DNA of 64,000 nt from Thiomicrorhabdus immobilis (lineage in GTDB: Bacteria; Pseudomonadota; Gammaproteobacteria; Thiomicrospirales; Thiomicrospiraceae). Where the stretch lies: positions 992,001 through 1,056,000 of the forward strand of contig NZ_AP024202.1 of NCBI RefSeq assembly GCF_021654855.1, given 5' to 3'. The notes beneath the pieces were generated by a model. That model saw nothing but the letters and a program-made list of their open reading frames with translations. It did no database searches and had not been told where the DNA came from. A program made the position numbers and the translations under genes. Below are positions 36,181 to 46,150 of the stretch, piece after piece (position 1 is the stretch's first letter; each line of letters begins with the position of its first letter).

Positions 36181-37269
36181 CTAGCTTAAACGAATCGGCA
36201 GGCGTTTATTTCCCCAATCACCTGGTTGCTCTTGATAAACTCCTGCAACAGGCGTGTTACAGTGTTGGCAGCAGCCGTTATTGAGTTGCCAATCCGTGAT
36301 TTGGTAGTATTGACGCTCAATCACTTTTTCACCACAATTCGGGCAGTAAGTCGCTTGGCCTTCAAAATCGAGTACATTTCCGGTATAGACAAACTTTAAT
36401 CCAGCATCCATCGCAATCTTACGCGCCTTTTCCAAGGTTTCAATTGGTGTTTCAGGATTGTTCATCATGCGGTAATCAGGGTGGTATTTGGTAAAATGCA
36501 GTGGTACTTCGTCGCCACAATGTTCAATAATCCATTCCGCCATTTGCGCAAGCTCTTTCTCCGAGTCGTTTTCACCAGGAATCAACAAGGTGGTCAATTC
36601 CATCCAGGTATCGGTTTCATTGGCGACATATTCGATGGTGTCTAAAACCGGCTGTAATTTGGCTCCCGTGAGTTTTTGATAAAAGCGTTCATTGAAGGCC
36701 TTTAAGTCGATATTGGTGGCGTCCATCGCCTTAAAGAATTCTTCGCGTGGTTGTTCGCTGATATATCCCGCGGTTACCGCGACATTTTTGATCCCTTGTT
36801 CCTTGCATGCTAAAGCCGTATCGATCGCGTATTCATAGAATATGACAGGGTCATTGTAGGTGTAGGCTACCGAAGCGCATTGATAGGTTTTTGCGGCATC
36901 GGCCAACATTTCCGGAGAGGCTTGATCGAGTAGTCGATCCATATCACGCGCTTTTGACATATCCCAGTTTTGACAAAACTTACAAGCCAGGTTGCAACCC
37001 GCTGTTCCAAAGGAGAGGACGGATGACCCTGGTAGGAATTGGTTAAGAGGTTTTTTTTCAATCGGGTCGATGCAAAAACCGCTGGATCGGCCATAGGATG
37101 TTAACCACATTTGGTCGTTTTTTCGGCCTCTAACAAAGCAAAAACCTCGTTGATTCTCGTGCAATTGGCAGTGGCGAGGGCAGAGGTCACATTGAATTAA
37201 GTCGTTGTTGACTTGATGCCAGTGTTCAACCGGAATGATGGAAGCATGGCTTAAATCGATGTCTTTCAT
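36181..37269 (-). CDS. amrS: AmmeMemoRadiSam system radical SAM enzyme
   Basis: 362 residues. An N-terminal cysteine set CDLCPRHCQL precedes the radical SAM cluster CNLACKFCQNWDMSKA (about 92). The C-terminus carries two CxxC pairs (CPNCGEK, CCQHCNTP), probably for zinc or another cluster. It is related to pyruvate-formate-lyase activases. It is divergent from amrB and amrA across a 69-bp gap, forming the complete three-gene system of unknown substrate. Confidence 0.9.
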   Translation of the reverse strand: MKDIDLSHASIIPVEHWHQVNNDLIQCDLCPRHCQLHENQRGFCFVRGRKNDQMWLTSYGRSSGFCIDPIEKKPLNQFLPGSSVLSFGTAGCNLACKFCQNWDMSKARDMDRLLDQASPEMLADAAKTYQCASVAYTYNDPVIFYEYAIDTALACKEQGIKNVAVTAGYISEQPREEFFKAMDATNIDLKAFNERFYQKLTGAKLQPVLDTIEYVANETDTWMELTTLLIPGENDSEKELAQMAEWIIEHCGDEVPLHFTKYHPDYRMMNNPETPIETLEKARKIAMDAGLKFVYTGNVLDFEGQATYCPNCGEKVIERQYYQITDWQLNNGCCQHCNTPVAGVYQEQPGDWGNKRLPIRLS

Positions 37270-37338
37270 GTAATTTACCTTGAAAATATTGAGTATATTC
37301 TTATATATATAGCTAAGTTATTAGTATTCAAGGAAATT

Positions 37339-38151
37339 ATGGTTATGGATGTTCGCTTTCCAGCGGTTACAGGTCTTTTTTATCCTGATTCTGCACAAGA
37401 AATACAGGATTTCATAAAGGGCTGTTATAGCCAAATTACAGTTAGAGATGAGAGCAAAGATAAGGCACCTCGTGCATTGATTGTGCCTCATGCAGGATAT
37501 GTCTATTCAGGATGCAGTGCATTACAAGGCTATCAGTATTGGCAGAACACAGACACAGAAATTAAAACGGTTGTGGTGATTGGCCCTGCACACAGGGTTG
37601 CGTTCAATGGGGTGGCAACAGTCAGTGTCGATGCTTTACAAACCCCTTTGGGGCTGGTTGAGGTCGATTGCCCGCTAAGGGACGAGTTGATAGACCGAGG
37701 TTTAATCGGTTTTTCGGATGAGGCAAATGCCCCAGAGCATAGCCTGGAAGTGCAGTTTCCTTTTATTCAGAGTATCGTACCCGGAGCCAAAATAGTACCT
37801 TTACTAAGCGGTAGGGTTGATTCCGCTAAGTTGAGTCAGATTATGGAGTATCTATGGTCTAAGAAAGGGGTTTATTTTGTCATCAGTAGCGATTTAAGCC
37901 ATTTTCATACTTATGAAGAGGCGCAGCGTATTGATCAGCAAACTGCAGACTTTATCAATAATGTAAAGTGGCAATCGCTTAATGGTGAGCGCGCTTGTGG
38001 TTATATCGGGATTCAAGCTTTGTTGAGATTGCAGTCCAAACTTGGTTTAAACATCGAGCAACTCAATCTAATCAACTCGGGCGATACAGCGGGTGATAAG
38101 CAGCGTGTAGTCGGTTATGGCGCTTGGGCTATTTATGACGGTTTGGCGTAA
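37339..38151 (+). CDS. amrB: AmmeMemoRadiSam system protein B (Memo family)
   Basis: 270 residues. VRFPAVTGLFYP, APRALIVPHAGYVYSG, PEHSLEVQFPFIQ and ISSDLSHFHTY include the metal-site histidines of the Memo/LigB-like dioxygenase fold. It follows AAGGAA. It is the second gene of the triad and is directly followed by amrA. Eukaryotic Memo1 has been linked to metal and redox control, but the bacterial reaction is unknown. Confidence 0.92.
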   Translation: MVMDVRFPAVTGLFYPDSAQEIQDFIKGCYSQITVRDESKDKAPRALIVPHAGYVYSGCSALQGYQYWQNTDTEIKTVVVIGPAHRVAFNGVATVSVDALQTPLGLVEVDCPLRDELIDRGLIGFSDEANAPEHSLEVQFPFIQSIVPGAKIVPLLSGRVDSAKLSQIMEYLWSKKGVYFVISSDLSHFHTYEEAQRIDQQTADFINNVKWQSLNGERACGYIGIQALLRLQSKLGLNIEQLNLINSGDTAGDKQRVVGYGAWAIYDGLA

Positions 38152-38158
38152 GGGGGGG

Positions 38159-38737
38159 ATGATGAATCAGATAGCTGAAAACAGTAAACAGATGTTTAAA
38201 CTCGTGAAGCACTCGATAGAATCGGGTTTAAATCAATCCAATGCAATGATAGATATAGAAAAAATTGCCACCCAAACGCCATTCGATGAAAAGTTAGCTA
38301 CCTTTGTCACTTTGCATTTACATGGGGAGTTACGAGGTTGCATCGGCTCATTGCAAGCTTACCAATCTCTGGCGGAAGATTTATATGCCAATGCCTATTC
38401 AGCTGCATTTAGGGATCCACGGTTTAAACCCTTGGCGGAAAAAGAGTTGCAACATATCGAGGTAGAAATATCGGTATTGACAGCACCAGAACCCATTGAA
38501 GGGTGTTCCTCAAAGGATGCCTTGTTAGAGAAGTTGACCCCTTATAAAGATGGTTTGATTATCTCGGATGGGACTTATAGGGCGACTTTTTTACCTTCTG
38601 TTTGGGAGCAATTGCCTGATAAGGGGATGTTTGTAGAGCAACTGCTGCGTAAGGCAGGGATCCGTGGTTGGTCGAACCGAATCGATTGCCAGCGTTATTT
38701 TGTTGAATCCTATCAATCCAATTGGTTGGACATTTGA
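38159..38737 (+). CDS. amrA: AmmeMemoRadiSam system protein A (AMMECR1 domain)
   Basis: 192 residues from one of two adjacent ATGs (38159 or 38162) after AAGGGGGGG. LHGELRGCIGSL is the AMMECR1 signature, and FRDPRFKPL and EVEISVLTAP follow. A longer frame from 38117 overlaps amrB and is not conserved. Function unknown; the invariant cysteine in RGCIGS may be catalytic. Confidence 0.9.
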   Translation: MMNQIAENSKQMFKLVKHSIESGLNQSNAMIDIEKIATQTPFDEKLATFVTLHLHGELRGCIGSLQAYQSLAEDLYANAYSAAFRDPRFKPLAEKELQHIEVEISVLTAPEPIEGCSSKDALLEKLTPYKDGLIISDGTYRATFLPSVWEQLPDKGMFVEQLLRKAGIRGWSNRIDCQRYFVESYQSNWLDI

Positions 38738-38888
38738 GTCGTTGATGGGCACAAGTGGATTTCTAGGTTGATGTAAATTGTTATTAGGTTTGTATATCGG
38801 CAAATAACTTGAAAAAGGTCAGTATCGTTTAAGTGTTTTTCAGTGTTTTTTTGGTGTTTTTTTAGTATTTATTTGATAAAAAAATGCC

Positions 38889-38900
38889 ACCAGGCCTGGT
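38889..38900. repeat. 12-bp palindrome copy 12
   Basis: Exact ACCAGGCCTGGT in the gap between amrA and carA, about 60 bp upstream of the carA promoter candidate. Confidence 0.95.
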
Positions 38901-38955
38901 CAAAGTTAAATCTTGAAAATGCCAAATAAATGCCGAATTTATGCGGTTATTAATA

Positions 38956-38984
38956 TAGACTTTGCCAAGCTAATGCAGTACAAT
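38956..38984 (+). promoter_or_regulatory. Candidate promoter of carAB
   Basis: TAGACT (38956-38961), 17-bp spacer and TACAAT (38979-38984). The implied leader to carA is about 190 nt and contains a short ORF and a terminator-like hairpin. Confidence 0.5.
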
Positions 38985-39022
38985 CCGCGTTATTAATTTT
39001 TGCGACTGAAATTAAGCAGTTA

Positions 39023-39067
39023 ATGGCAATTTACGGGGTATTTAGCGGGATGATTAAGGTCATTTAG
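39023..39067 (+). CDS. Possible carA leader peptide, 14 residues
   Basis: ATG at 39023 reads MAIYGVFSGMIKVI then TAG at 39065-39067, eight bases before a terminator-like hairpin. The Shine-Dalgarno is weak. Its position suggests a translated leader controlling attenuation rather than a functional peptide. Confidence 0.35.
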   Translation: MAIYGVFSGMIKVI

Positions 39068-39074
39068 CAACATC

Positions 39075-39116
39075 AAAACGGAGTGAGTCTTCTTTGGAGG
39101 CTGGCTCCGTTTTTTT
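39075..39116 (+). terminator. Terminator-like hairpin in the carA leader (possible attenuator)
   Basis: AAAACGGAG (39075-39083) pairs with CTCCGTTTT (39105-39113); inner AGTC/GGCT extends it; a run of seven T follows. It is 340 bp beyond the amrA stop but only 63 bp before carA, so premature termination of carAB is the more natural role. Confidence 0.65.
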
Positions 39117-39178
39117 GTATGTGCCGTAAATTCCATCATAATCAGCTAATTTCAAAATCACTTTGGATGGATGAATCG

Positions 39179-40312
39179 ATGACACAGGCTTTGCTGGCAT
39201 TAGAAGATGGAACCCTTTTTTGGGGAACTTCGCTGGGTGCGGAAGGGGAAACAACGGGTGAAGTGGTGTTTAACACTTCATTGACTGGTTACCAAGAGAT
39301 CCTAACGGATCCTTCTTACTTTAAACAAATTGTTACTTTAACTTACCCACACATCGGGAACGTTGGTGTGAATGCTGAAGATGAAGAGTCTCCAAGCATT
39401 ATGGCGCAAGGCCTAGTGGTAAAGGATTGTCCTCCATTGATGAGCAACTTCCGAGCAGAAAAGACGTTGCCAGAATATCTTAAAGAACAGAATGTCGTTG
39501 CCATCGCCGATATCGATACCCGTAAGTTAACCCGTATTTTGCGTGATAAAGGTGCTCAATCTGGTGTGATTGTGGCCGGTGAAAATATTGATGCTGACGA
39601 CGCAGTTGCCAAAGCCAAAGCGTTCAGCGGCCTAAAAGGTTTGGACTTGGCTAAAGAAGTCACGACTCCAGAAACTTATGTCTGGACAGAAGGTTCTTGG
39701 GAACTTGGTAAAGGTCATGCGGATTGTTCCGCCAATAATGGATTTCACATCGTAGCTTATGATTATGGTGTCAAGCGTAACATCCTGCGCATGATTGCCG
39801 ACCGTGGTTGTAAGTTAACTGTTGTACCAGCAAAAACACCAGCCGAAGACGTGTTAGCCATGAATCCAGATGGTGTTTTCTTATCGAACGGTCCTGGTGA
39901 TCCAGAGCCATGTGATTACGCAATTGAAGCGATTCAGAAAGTGTTAGAAACGGATATTCCAGTATTTGGTATCTGTTTAGGTCACCAATTACTTGCCTTG
40001 GCGAGTGGTGCAAAAACCGTGAAGATGAAGTTTGGTCATCACGGTGCCAACCACCCGGTTCAAGACATGGAAACCAAAAAAGTGATGATTACTTCACAGA
40101 ACCACGGTTTTGCGGTTGATGCGGACTCTTTGCCGGATAATCTTGTCGCGACTCACAAGTCGTTGTTTGATGGTTCTTTACAGGGAATATCCCGTACCGA
40201 TAAGTCTGCATTCAGTTTCCAAGGGCATCCAGAAGCGAGTCCAGGTCCACACGATGTAGCACCTTTGTTTGACCAATTTATTGATAATATTAAAAACGCG
40301 AAAAACGCATAA
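39179..40312 (+). CDS. carA: Carbamoyl-phosphate synthase small subunit
   Basis: 377 residues from the ATG at 39179 ([16 protein letters not shown]), the conserved start; upstream in-frame codons run through the leader hairpin and are not coding. The class I glutamine amidotransferase domain has [13 protein letters not shown] with the catalytic cysteine (about 263) and [12 protein letters not shown] with the histidine. It supplies ammonia to CarB for arginine and pyrimidine synthesis. carB follows 18 bp later. Confidence 0.97.
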   Translation: MTQALLALEDGTLFWGTSLGAEGETTGEVVFNTSLTGYQEILTDPSYFKQIVTLTYPHIGNVGVNAEDEESPSIMAQGLVVKDCPPLMSNFRAEKTLPEYLKEQNVVAIADIDTRKLTRILRDKGAQSGVIVAGENIDADDAVAKAKAFSGLKGLDLAKEVTTPETYVWTEGSWELGKGHADCSANNGFHIVAYDYGVKRNILRMIADRGCKLTVVPAKTPAEDVLAMNPDGVFLSNGPGDPEPCDYAIEAIQKVLETDIPVFGICLGHQLLALASGAKTVKMKFGHHGANHPVQDMETKKVMITSQNHGFAVDADSLPDNLVATHKSLFDGSLQGISRTDKSAFSFQGHPEASPGPHDVAPLFDQFIDNIKNAKNA

Positions 40313-40330
40313 CGGATAGTAGGAATTAGA

Positions 40331-43300
40331 ATGCCAAAAAGAAGTGATATAAAAAGTATTATGATTATTGGTGCTGGCCCTATTATTATCGGTCAAGCAT
40401 GCGAATTCGATTACTCTGGAGTTCAGGCGTGTAAAGCGCTTAAAGAAGAAGGTTACCGTGTAATCTTGGTGAACTCTAACCCAGCAACCATCATGACAGA
40501 TCCTGAGATGGCGGATGCAACCTATATCGAACCAATCGAATGGAAAACGGTTGAAGCGATTATCGCTAAAGAACGTCCTGATGCAATCCTACCAACTATG
40601 GGTGGACAGACAGCGCTTAACTGTGCATTAGACTTGGATGCCAAAGGGGTTTTGGCCAAGTACGATGTCGAGTTGATTGGTGCGAATGCTGATGCCATCG
40701 ATAAGGCTGAAAACCGTGACCGTTTCCGTCAAGCGATGACAAAAATCGGTTTGGATATGCCTAAGTCTGATGTGGCGCATAACATGGAAGAAGCTTGGGC
40801 TATCCAAGCCACAGTGGGTTTCCCAACGGTTATCCGTCCATCATTCACGTTAGGTGGTTCTGGTGGTGGTATCGCCTACAACAAAGACGAATTTGAACAA
40901 ATCTGTAAATTCGGTTTGGATCTTTCCCCAACAAAAGAACTTTTGATTGAAGAGTCGATTGAAGGTTGGAAAGAGTATGAGATGGAAGTGGTGCGTGATA
41001 AAAACGACAACGCTATCATTGTCTGCTCTATTGAAAACTTAGACCCAATGGGTGTGCATACAGGTGACTCAATTACGGTTGCACCGGCACAAACCTTGAC
41101 TGATAAAGAATATCAAATCATGCGTAACGCCTCTTTAGCGGTATTACGTGAAATCGGTGTGGAAACAGGGGGCTCTAACGTACAGTTCTCAATCCACCCT
41201 GAGACAGGCCGTATGATCATTATCGAGATGAACCCTCGTGTATCTCGTTCATCGGCGTTAGCGTCAAAAGCTACCGGTTTCCCAATCGCTAAGATTGCCG
41301 CTAAGTTAGCGGTAGGTTACACACTTGATGAACTGTCAAACGACATCACTAATGGTGCGACTCCGGCGTCATTTGAACCGACTATCGATTACGTGGTAAC
41401 TAAAGTTCCTCGTTTTACGTTTGAAAAGTTCCCGCAAGCTCAAGATCGTCTATCGACTCAGATGAAGTCGGTAGGTGAGGTTATGGCGATGGGGCGTAAC
41501 TTCCAAGAGTCGATTCAAAAAGCATTACGTGGTTTGGAAACAGATAAGTCTGGTTTTGATGAAATCATGCCGTTAGCGACAATGGCTGAAAAAGACATCA
41601 AAGACAAGTTACGTCAAGAGCTTCGTAATCCAGGTGCACAACGTCTATGGTATGTGGCGGATGCATTCCGTGCAGGTTGGTCTTTGGAAGCGGTTTTTGA
41701 AAGTTCTAAAATCGATCCTTGGTTCCTGTCGCAAATCAAAGAGTTGATTGATATGGAAGACGATATCAAGCAACGTGGTTTAGATGCTCTAGATGAAACC
41801 TATCTTCGTAACCTAAAACGTAAAGGTTTCTCTGACAATAGACTGGCTAAGTTGCTTGATACTGATGCGGCGTTTGTGCGTAAGTTCCGTCATACCTTGA
41901 ATGTTCGTCCGGTCTTTAAACGTGTTGATACCTGTGCGGCAGAGTTTGAAACTTCAACGGCTTACATGTATTCAACCTACGATGAAGAGTGTGAAGCGAA
42001 TCCGACCGATAAAGAAAAAATCATGATTTTAGGTGGTGGTCCAAACCGTATCGGTCAAGGTATCGAATTCGATTACTGCTGTGTTCATGCGGCGATGGCT
42101 ATGCGTGAAGACGGTTATGAAACCATTATGGTCAACTGTAACCCTGAAACGGTTTCGACCGATTACGATACTTCAGACCGTCTGTACTTTGAGCCGTTAA
42201 CGCTTGAAGATGTGCTTGAAATCGTGGAAGTTGAAAAGCCTAAGGGTGTTATCGTTCAGTACGGTGGACAGACTCCGCTTAAATTAGCAGAAGATCTAGA
42301 AGCGGCAGGAGTGCCGATTGTAGGGACTTCACCAGAGTCTATCGACTTGGCGGAAGACCGTGAGCGTTTCCAGAAGATTTTGAATGACAATGACCTGCTT
42401 CAACCACCTAACCGTACAGCGACTAACGCGGACCAAGCGGCGGCATTAGCGAAAGAAATCGGTTATCCATTGGTTGTTCGTCCATCTTATGTATTAGGTG
42501 GTCGTGGTATGGAAATCGTTTATGACGAAGCGAACCTTATGCGTTATATGCAAGCGGCGATTGATGTTTCCAATGAATCACCAGTTTTGCTAGACCGTTT
42601 CTTGGACGATGCGGTTGAGTTGGATGTGGATGCGATTTGTGATGGTGAGCAGGTTGTTATCGGCGGCATCATGGAGCATATCGAGCAAGCGGGTATCCAC
42701 TCTGGTGACTCAGCATGTTCTTTACCGCCTTATAGTATTTCTGAAGAGATTCAAGACCGTATTCGTGTTCAGGTTGAAAAAATGGCACATGCTTTAGGTG
42801 TTGTTGGTCTGATGAACACCCAGTTTGCGGTTAAGGGTGATGACATCTATGTATTAGAAGTTAACCCTCGTGCTTCGCGTACGGTTCCGTTTGTTTCTAA
42901 AGCGATTGGTCATCCTTTAGCTAAAATCGCCGCACGTTGTATGGTGGGTCAAAAGCTGAAAGACCAAGGTTTTACAGCTGAAGTCAAACCAAAACATTAT
43001 TCTGTGAAAGAAGCGGTATTCCCATTCATCAAGTTCTTGGGTGTGGATCCGATTCTTGGGCCTGAAATGAAGTCGACTGGTGAGGTTATGGGTGTGGGCG
43101 AAAACTTTGCCCAAGCCTACTCGAAAGCGTCATTAGCTGCGGGTACCGTTTTACCTCGTACCGGTACGGCGTTCTTGAGTGTGCGTAAAGCGGATCGTGT
43201 GCAGGTGGTCGATTTAGCTAAGTTACTTGTGCAAAAAGGCTTCAATATTGTAGCGACTCGTGGTACTGCTACATCTTTGACAGAAGCCGGTATTGCTTGT

Positions 43301-43546
43301 GAAACGGTTAATAAGGTCACTGAAGGGCGTCCAAATATCGTCGACTCGATTGTTAACGAAGAGATCGCATTGATTGTCAACACTTCGGACGGTTCGGTGA
43401 GTATTCAAGACTCTTCAAGTATCCGTCGTGAAGCTTTAATGCATAAGACTTGTTATACAACAACGATTGCAGGGGCGTTTGCCATGGTTGCGGCGATGGA
43501 ATATTTAGATGATCAACCGGTAACTCGTTTACAAGATATTCACTAA
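40331..43546 (+). CDS. carB: Carbamoyl-phosphate synthase large subunit
   Basis: 1071 residues, standard length. Two homologous ATP-grasp halves: [19 protein letters not shown] and the equivalent [18 protein letters not shown] open each half, with [10 protein letters not shown] and [10 protein letters not shown] as the glycine-rich loops. The C-terminal MGS-like allosteric domain (about 935-1065) contains [11 protein letters not shown]. It makes carbamoyl phosphate from bicarbonate, ammonia and two ATP. Confidence 0.98.
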   Translation: MPKRSDIKSIMIIGAGPIIIGQACEFDYSGVQACKALKEEGYRVILVNSNPATIMTDPEMADATYIEPIEWKTVEAIIAKERPDAILPTMGGQTALNCALDLDAKGVLAKYDVELIGANADAIDKAENRDRFRQAMTKIGLDMPKSDVAHNMEEAWAIQATVGFPTVIRPSFTLGGSGGGIAYNKDEFEQICKFGLDLSPTKELLIEESIEGWKEYEMEVVRDKNDNAIIVCSIENLDPMGVHTGDSITVAPAQTLTDKEYQIMRNASLAVLREIGVETGGSNVQFSIHPETGRMIIIEMNPRVSRSSALASKATGFPIAKIAAKLAVGYTLDELSNDITNGATPASFEPTIDYVVTKVPRFTFEKFPQAQDRLSTQMKSVGEVMAMGRNFQESIQKALRGLETDKSGFDEIMPLATMAEKDIKDKLRQELRNPGAQRLWYVADAFRAGWSLEAVFESSKIDPWFLSQIKELIDMEDDIKQRGLDALDETYLRNLKRKGFSDNRLAKLLDTDAAFVRKFRHTLNVRPVFKRVDTCAAEFETSTAYMYSTYDEECEANPTDKEKIMILGGGPNRIGQGIEFDYCCVHAAMAMREDGYETIMVNCNPETVSTDYDTSDRLYFEPLTLEDVLEIVEVEKPKGVIVQYGGQTPLKLAEDLEAAGVPIVGTSPESIDLAEDRERFQKILNDNDLLQPPNRTATNADQAAALAKEIGYPLVVRPSYVLGGRGMEIVYDEANLMRYMQAAIDVSNESPVLLDRFLDDAVELDVDAICDGEQVVIGGIMEHIEQAGIHSGDSACSLPPYSISEEIQDRIRVQVEKMAHALGVVGLMNTQFAVKGDDIYVLEVNPRASRTVPFVSKAIGHPLAKIAARCMVGQKLKDQGFTAEVKPKHYSVKEAVFPFIKFLGVDPILGPEMKSTGEVMGVGENFAQAYSKASLAAGTVLPRTGTAFLSVRKADRVQVVDLAKLLVQKGFNIVATRGTATSLTEAGIACETVNKVTEGRPNIVDSIVNEEIALIVNTSDGSVSIQDSSSIRREALMHKTCYTTTIAGAFAMVAAMEYLDDQPVTRLQDIH

Positions 43547-43563
43547 ATTTTACCTGTAAAATT

Positions 43564-43602
43564 AAAGCGCCGAAGCTCAAGATAATTGGGCTTTGGCGTT
43601 TT
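43564..43602 (+). terminator. Hairpin between carB and greA
   Basis: AAAGCGCCGAAGCTCAA and TTGGGCTTTGGCGTTTT form a 17-bp stem using G-T pairs around a GATAA loop, ending in TTTT. It is probably the carAB terminator. Confidence 0.75.
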
Positions 43603-43651
43603 ACGTTTAACAACGTTAAAGATACCCATTAATTTGAAAGGATATGATGTT

Positions 43652-44128
43652 ATGCAAAAGCATCCTATGACAAAAGAAGGTGCAGACGCACTTCAAGCTG
43701 AATTGAATAAGCTCAAAAAGGAAGATCGTCCTCGCATTACCCAGGCGATTGCGGATGCACGTGAACATGGTGATCTGAAAGAGAATGCTGAATACCATGC
43801 GGCGCGTGAACAACAAGGTTTGGTCGAGGCGCGTATCAGTCAGATTGAAGGTCAATTGTCACACGCGCAAATCATCGATGTCACCAAGTTGAACCCGAGT
43901 GGCAAGATTGTGTTTGGTGCGACGGTAACCGTTTTAAATGTTGATACAGACGAAGAGCTGACTTACAAGATTGTAGGAAACGAAGAGTCGGATGTGAAGT
44001 TGAACAAAATTTCAGTCAATTCACCTATTGCCCGTGCCTTAATCGGTAAAGAAGAGGGGGATGAAGTGATTGTTCAAGCGCCTAGTGGCAACATTGATTA
44101 CGAGATTGTAGAAGTTCAATACATATAG
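43652..44128 (+). CDS. greA: Transcription elongation factor GreA
   Basis: 158 residues, the E. coli length, from the ATG at 43652 after AAAGGA. The N-terminal coiled coil has [17 protein letters not shown] and [22 protein letters not shown] (acidic tip, in parts). The C-terminal FKBP-like domain includes [18 protein letters not shown]. It stimulates RNA cleavage by backtracked RNA polymerase. carB-greA adjacency is common. Confidence 0.97.
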   Translation: MQKHPMTKEGADALQAELNKLKKEDRPRITQAIADAREHGDLKENAEYHAAREQQGLVEARISQIEGQLSHAQIIDVTKLNPSGKIVFGATVTVLNVDTDEELTYKIVGNEESDVKLNKISVNSPIARALIGKEEGDEVIVQAPSGNIDYEIVEVQYI

Positions 44129-44189
44129 GTAGTTGATGGTCTAACGTCGTGTAACGATGATATTGTCTTAAAACTATTTAAAACAATCT

Positions 44190-44226
44190 AAAGCCAGGCT
44201 GGATATTACCAGGCCTGGTTTTTTTA
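44190..44226 (+). terminator. Terminator after greA containing a palindrome copy
   Basis: AAAGCCAGGCTGG can pair, with one bulge, with CCAGGCCTGGTTT, followed by seven T. The downstream arm is a copy of the 12-bp palindrome. Confidence 0.7.
44208..44219. repeat. 12-bp palindrome copy 13 (in a terminator)
   Basis: Exact ACCAGGCCTGGT forming the 3' arm of the greA terminator, followed directly by a T-run. Confidence 0.95.
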
Positions 44227-44254
44227 AATCTACCAGTTCATTCGTTGGGACATT

Positions 44255-44740
44255 ATGAGTAAGTTGCGTTTTATAAGATCGATTTCGAGTTATTATTCTA
44301 CGAGTCTTATTATCTACAGTGCACTGATTAGTTTGTTGTTAACAATCGGCTATTTGGTCACGCCTGTGCTGTTTGCGAGTCTGAGTGCCAAGCTGGCTGG
44401 ATTCATTGCCGGGTTGTTGTTCAATATATCGGGTTATTTGCTCTTGCTGTTTTTGTTACTGTTGCTGGCTTGGCGAATGTCAGTAAGACGGGTGGCAATA
44501 TCGATATGGTTTGATGCTATCTCACTCTTTTTAATGACTGGATTGTTATGGGTCGTTTCACCTTGGATGACTGAGATCAAGGCGAAATATCCTCAGGGTA
44601 TAGAAAAAAACGCGGTTGATTGGCCTTTGTTTGCAAGTTTGCATGGTGTTTATCAAGTGGGTTATCTTATTGTTATCATTATGTTAATTGTTGCGATGTT
44701 TAAAACCGTAAAATGCATCAAGAGCACACAGGCTAAGTGA
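44255..44740 (+). CDS. DUF4149 membrane protein
   Basis: 161 residues with four hydrophobic helices (about 15-40, 45-70, 85-100, 130-152). GYLVTPVLFASL in the first helix and SPWMTEIKAKYPQGI before the last match DUF4149/TMEM205-like proteins often encoded after greA or carB. Function unknown. An upstream terminator isolates it from greA. Confidence 0.75.
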   Translation: MSKLRFIRSISSYYSTSLIIYSALISLLLTIGYLVTPVLFASLSAKLAGFIAGLLFNISGYLLLLFLLLLLAWRMSVRRVAISIWFDAISLFLMTGLLWVVSPWMTEIKAKYPQGIEKNAVDWPLFASLHGVYQVGYLIVIIMLIVAMFKTVKCIKSTQAK

Positions 44741-44860
44741 TAAAAAAACTTTATAAGCATTTCATTATTTTCTAATCCAAATAGGCTTGCAATTTAGATT
44801 GAAAACCGTCAAAATTGTCGAGTTACAGCGATAAATTAAAACCTCGGAGTTTATTTAAAA

Positions 44861-45217
44861 ATGAAAAACTTAACACTTAAAGCGTTATTCATTTCTGCAA
44901 TCGCAGCAATGTCTATGAATGCTCAAGCTGCAGATGATGTATATAGCCAATGTATTACTGATGCTGAAAACGTAATTGCTACTGCTGCTAAAGAAGGTGC
45001 TACTGCTGCACGTGCATTAGAGCAAAAAACTGAAGTTGCAGCTTGTATGGCTGAACTAACTAAAATTGAAGCAAAATATGGCGATAAAACTGTAGGTGTT
45101 AACCCTTCTTCAGTTATGACTCCTGAAGACCGTGCAGCATGGTCTAAATTGTTCGACGCGATCGATGCTAAAAAATACAAAGGTGTTCGTTACCTTCAAG
45201 CAACTTACTACCGTTAA
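44861..45217 (+). CDS. Small hypothetical secreted protein
   Basis: 118 residues with a clear signal peptide (MKNLTLKALFISAIAAMSM, cleavage at AQA-ADD). The mature part of about 95 residues has two cysteines (SQCITD, VAACMAE) likely joined, and is helix-prone. No family recognised. Codon use is regular and a strong terminator follows, suggesting a well-expressed single gene. Confidence 0.8.
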   Translation: MKNLTLKALFISAIAAMSMNAQAADDVYSQCITDAENVIATAAKEGATAARALEQKTEVAACMAELTKIEAKYGDKTVGVNPSSVMTPEDRAAWSKLFDAIDAKKYKGVRYLQATYYR

Positions 45218-45240
45218 TTTGGTACTAAGCGTTGTATAAA

Positions 45241-45267
45241 AAAAACCGGCTTATGGCCGGTTTTTTT
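45241..45267 (+). terminator. Rho-independent terminator
   Basis: ACCGGC, TTATG, GCCGGT stem flanked by A-run and T-run, 24 bp after the small secreted protein gene. Confidence 0.9.
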
Positions 45268-45333
45268 GTTTTAAGCCTTTATGTTAAAAGGGCTAAACTT
45301 AATAGACTTTAAAAGTTGTACCAAAATAATCCT

Positions 45334-46146
45334 ATGTCAAACTCCAAGCACAAAAATTTATTCGAATCGGTCTTCCAGTGTTTAATGGAAAAAGACCTGA
45401 ATCGAAAAGTGAGACAGCTTTCTCAACTCCAAGAAGATTGGTCAAACGATCTGTTTGATTTCACTCCTACTGAAACGGTGGTTAGGGTCAAGGATGCCGG
45501 GCGCCCTGAAAAACCGGATCTTGTGCCTCCTAAAGACTTGCCACGACGTCGTTTAGGGTCTAAAGAAGGTCATGCCTCGTTGATGCATTCTATTGCTCAT
45601 ATCGAGTTCAATGCGGTTAACTTAGCGTTAGATGCCATTTATCGCTTTCAGGAGATGCCCTATGAATTTTACCGTGATTGGTTAGGTGTAGCGGGTGAAG
45701 AAGCGTATCACTTTCAAATGGTGCGAGAGCATTTAAATAGTTTGGGTTATGAATATGGTGATATGGCCGCGCATGATGGTTTGTGGATGACAACCTATGA
45801 AACCGACCATGATCCTTTAATCCGAATGGCTTTGGTGCCAAGAACTCTTGAGGCGCGTGGTTTAGATGTGACACCTCCTATGATCAGTAAGTTGCGTTCA
45901 ATCGGTGATAAACGAGGTGTAGAAATCTTAAAGATTTTATTGCGTGATGAGATTGGTCATGTCGAAGTGGGTACTCGATGGTTTAGGTATTTATGTGAAC
46001 AGCGTGCTTTGGATCCGTTTGAGGCATTTCAACAGATTATCCGCGACTATTTTCATGGTGATTTGCGTGGCCCGTTTAATTTTGATGCGCGCCAACAAGC
46101 CGGTTTCTCTGATGAAGAGATCCAGTGGTTGAAAACCATTCAGTAA
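45334..46146 (+). CDS. DUF455 ferritin-like protein
   Basis: 270 residues from the ATG at 45334; a TTG at 45316 is a less likely start. The helical bundle carries repeated carboxylate/histidine positions: IAHIEFNAVNLALDA (about 93), GEEAYHFQMV (about 125) and RDEIGHVEVGTRW (about 209), as in di-iron ferritin-like DUF455 proteins. The substrate is unknown. It is coupled to the methyltransferase gene that follows (4-bp gap). Confidence 0.85.
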   Translation: MSNSKHKNLFESVFQCLMEKDLNRKVRQLSQLQEDWSNDLFDFTPTETVVRVKDAGRPEKPDLVPPKDLPRRRLGSKEGHASLMHSIAHIEFNAVNLALDAIYRFQEMPYEFYRDWLGVAGEEAYHFQMVREHLNSLGYEYGDMAAHDGLWMTTYETDHDPLIRMALVPRTLEARGLDVTPPMISKLRSIGDKRGVEILKILLRDEIGHVEVGTRWFRYLCEQRALDPFEAFQQIIRDYFHGDLRGPFNFDARQQAGFSDEEIQWLKTIQ

Positions 46147-46150
46147 GGTT

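Noticed and set aside
44861-45217. 44923-45180 minus-strand frame as a gene
   Set aside because: Shadow of the small secreted protein gene, which has a signal peptide and a terminator.
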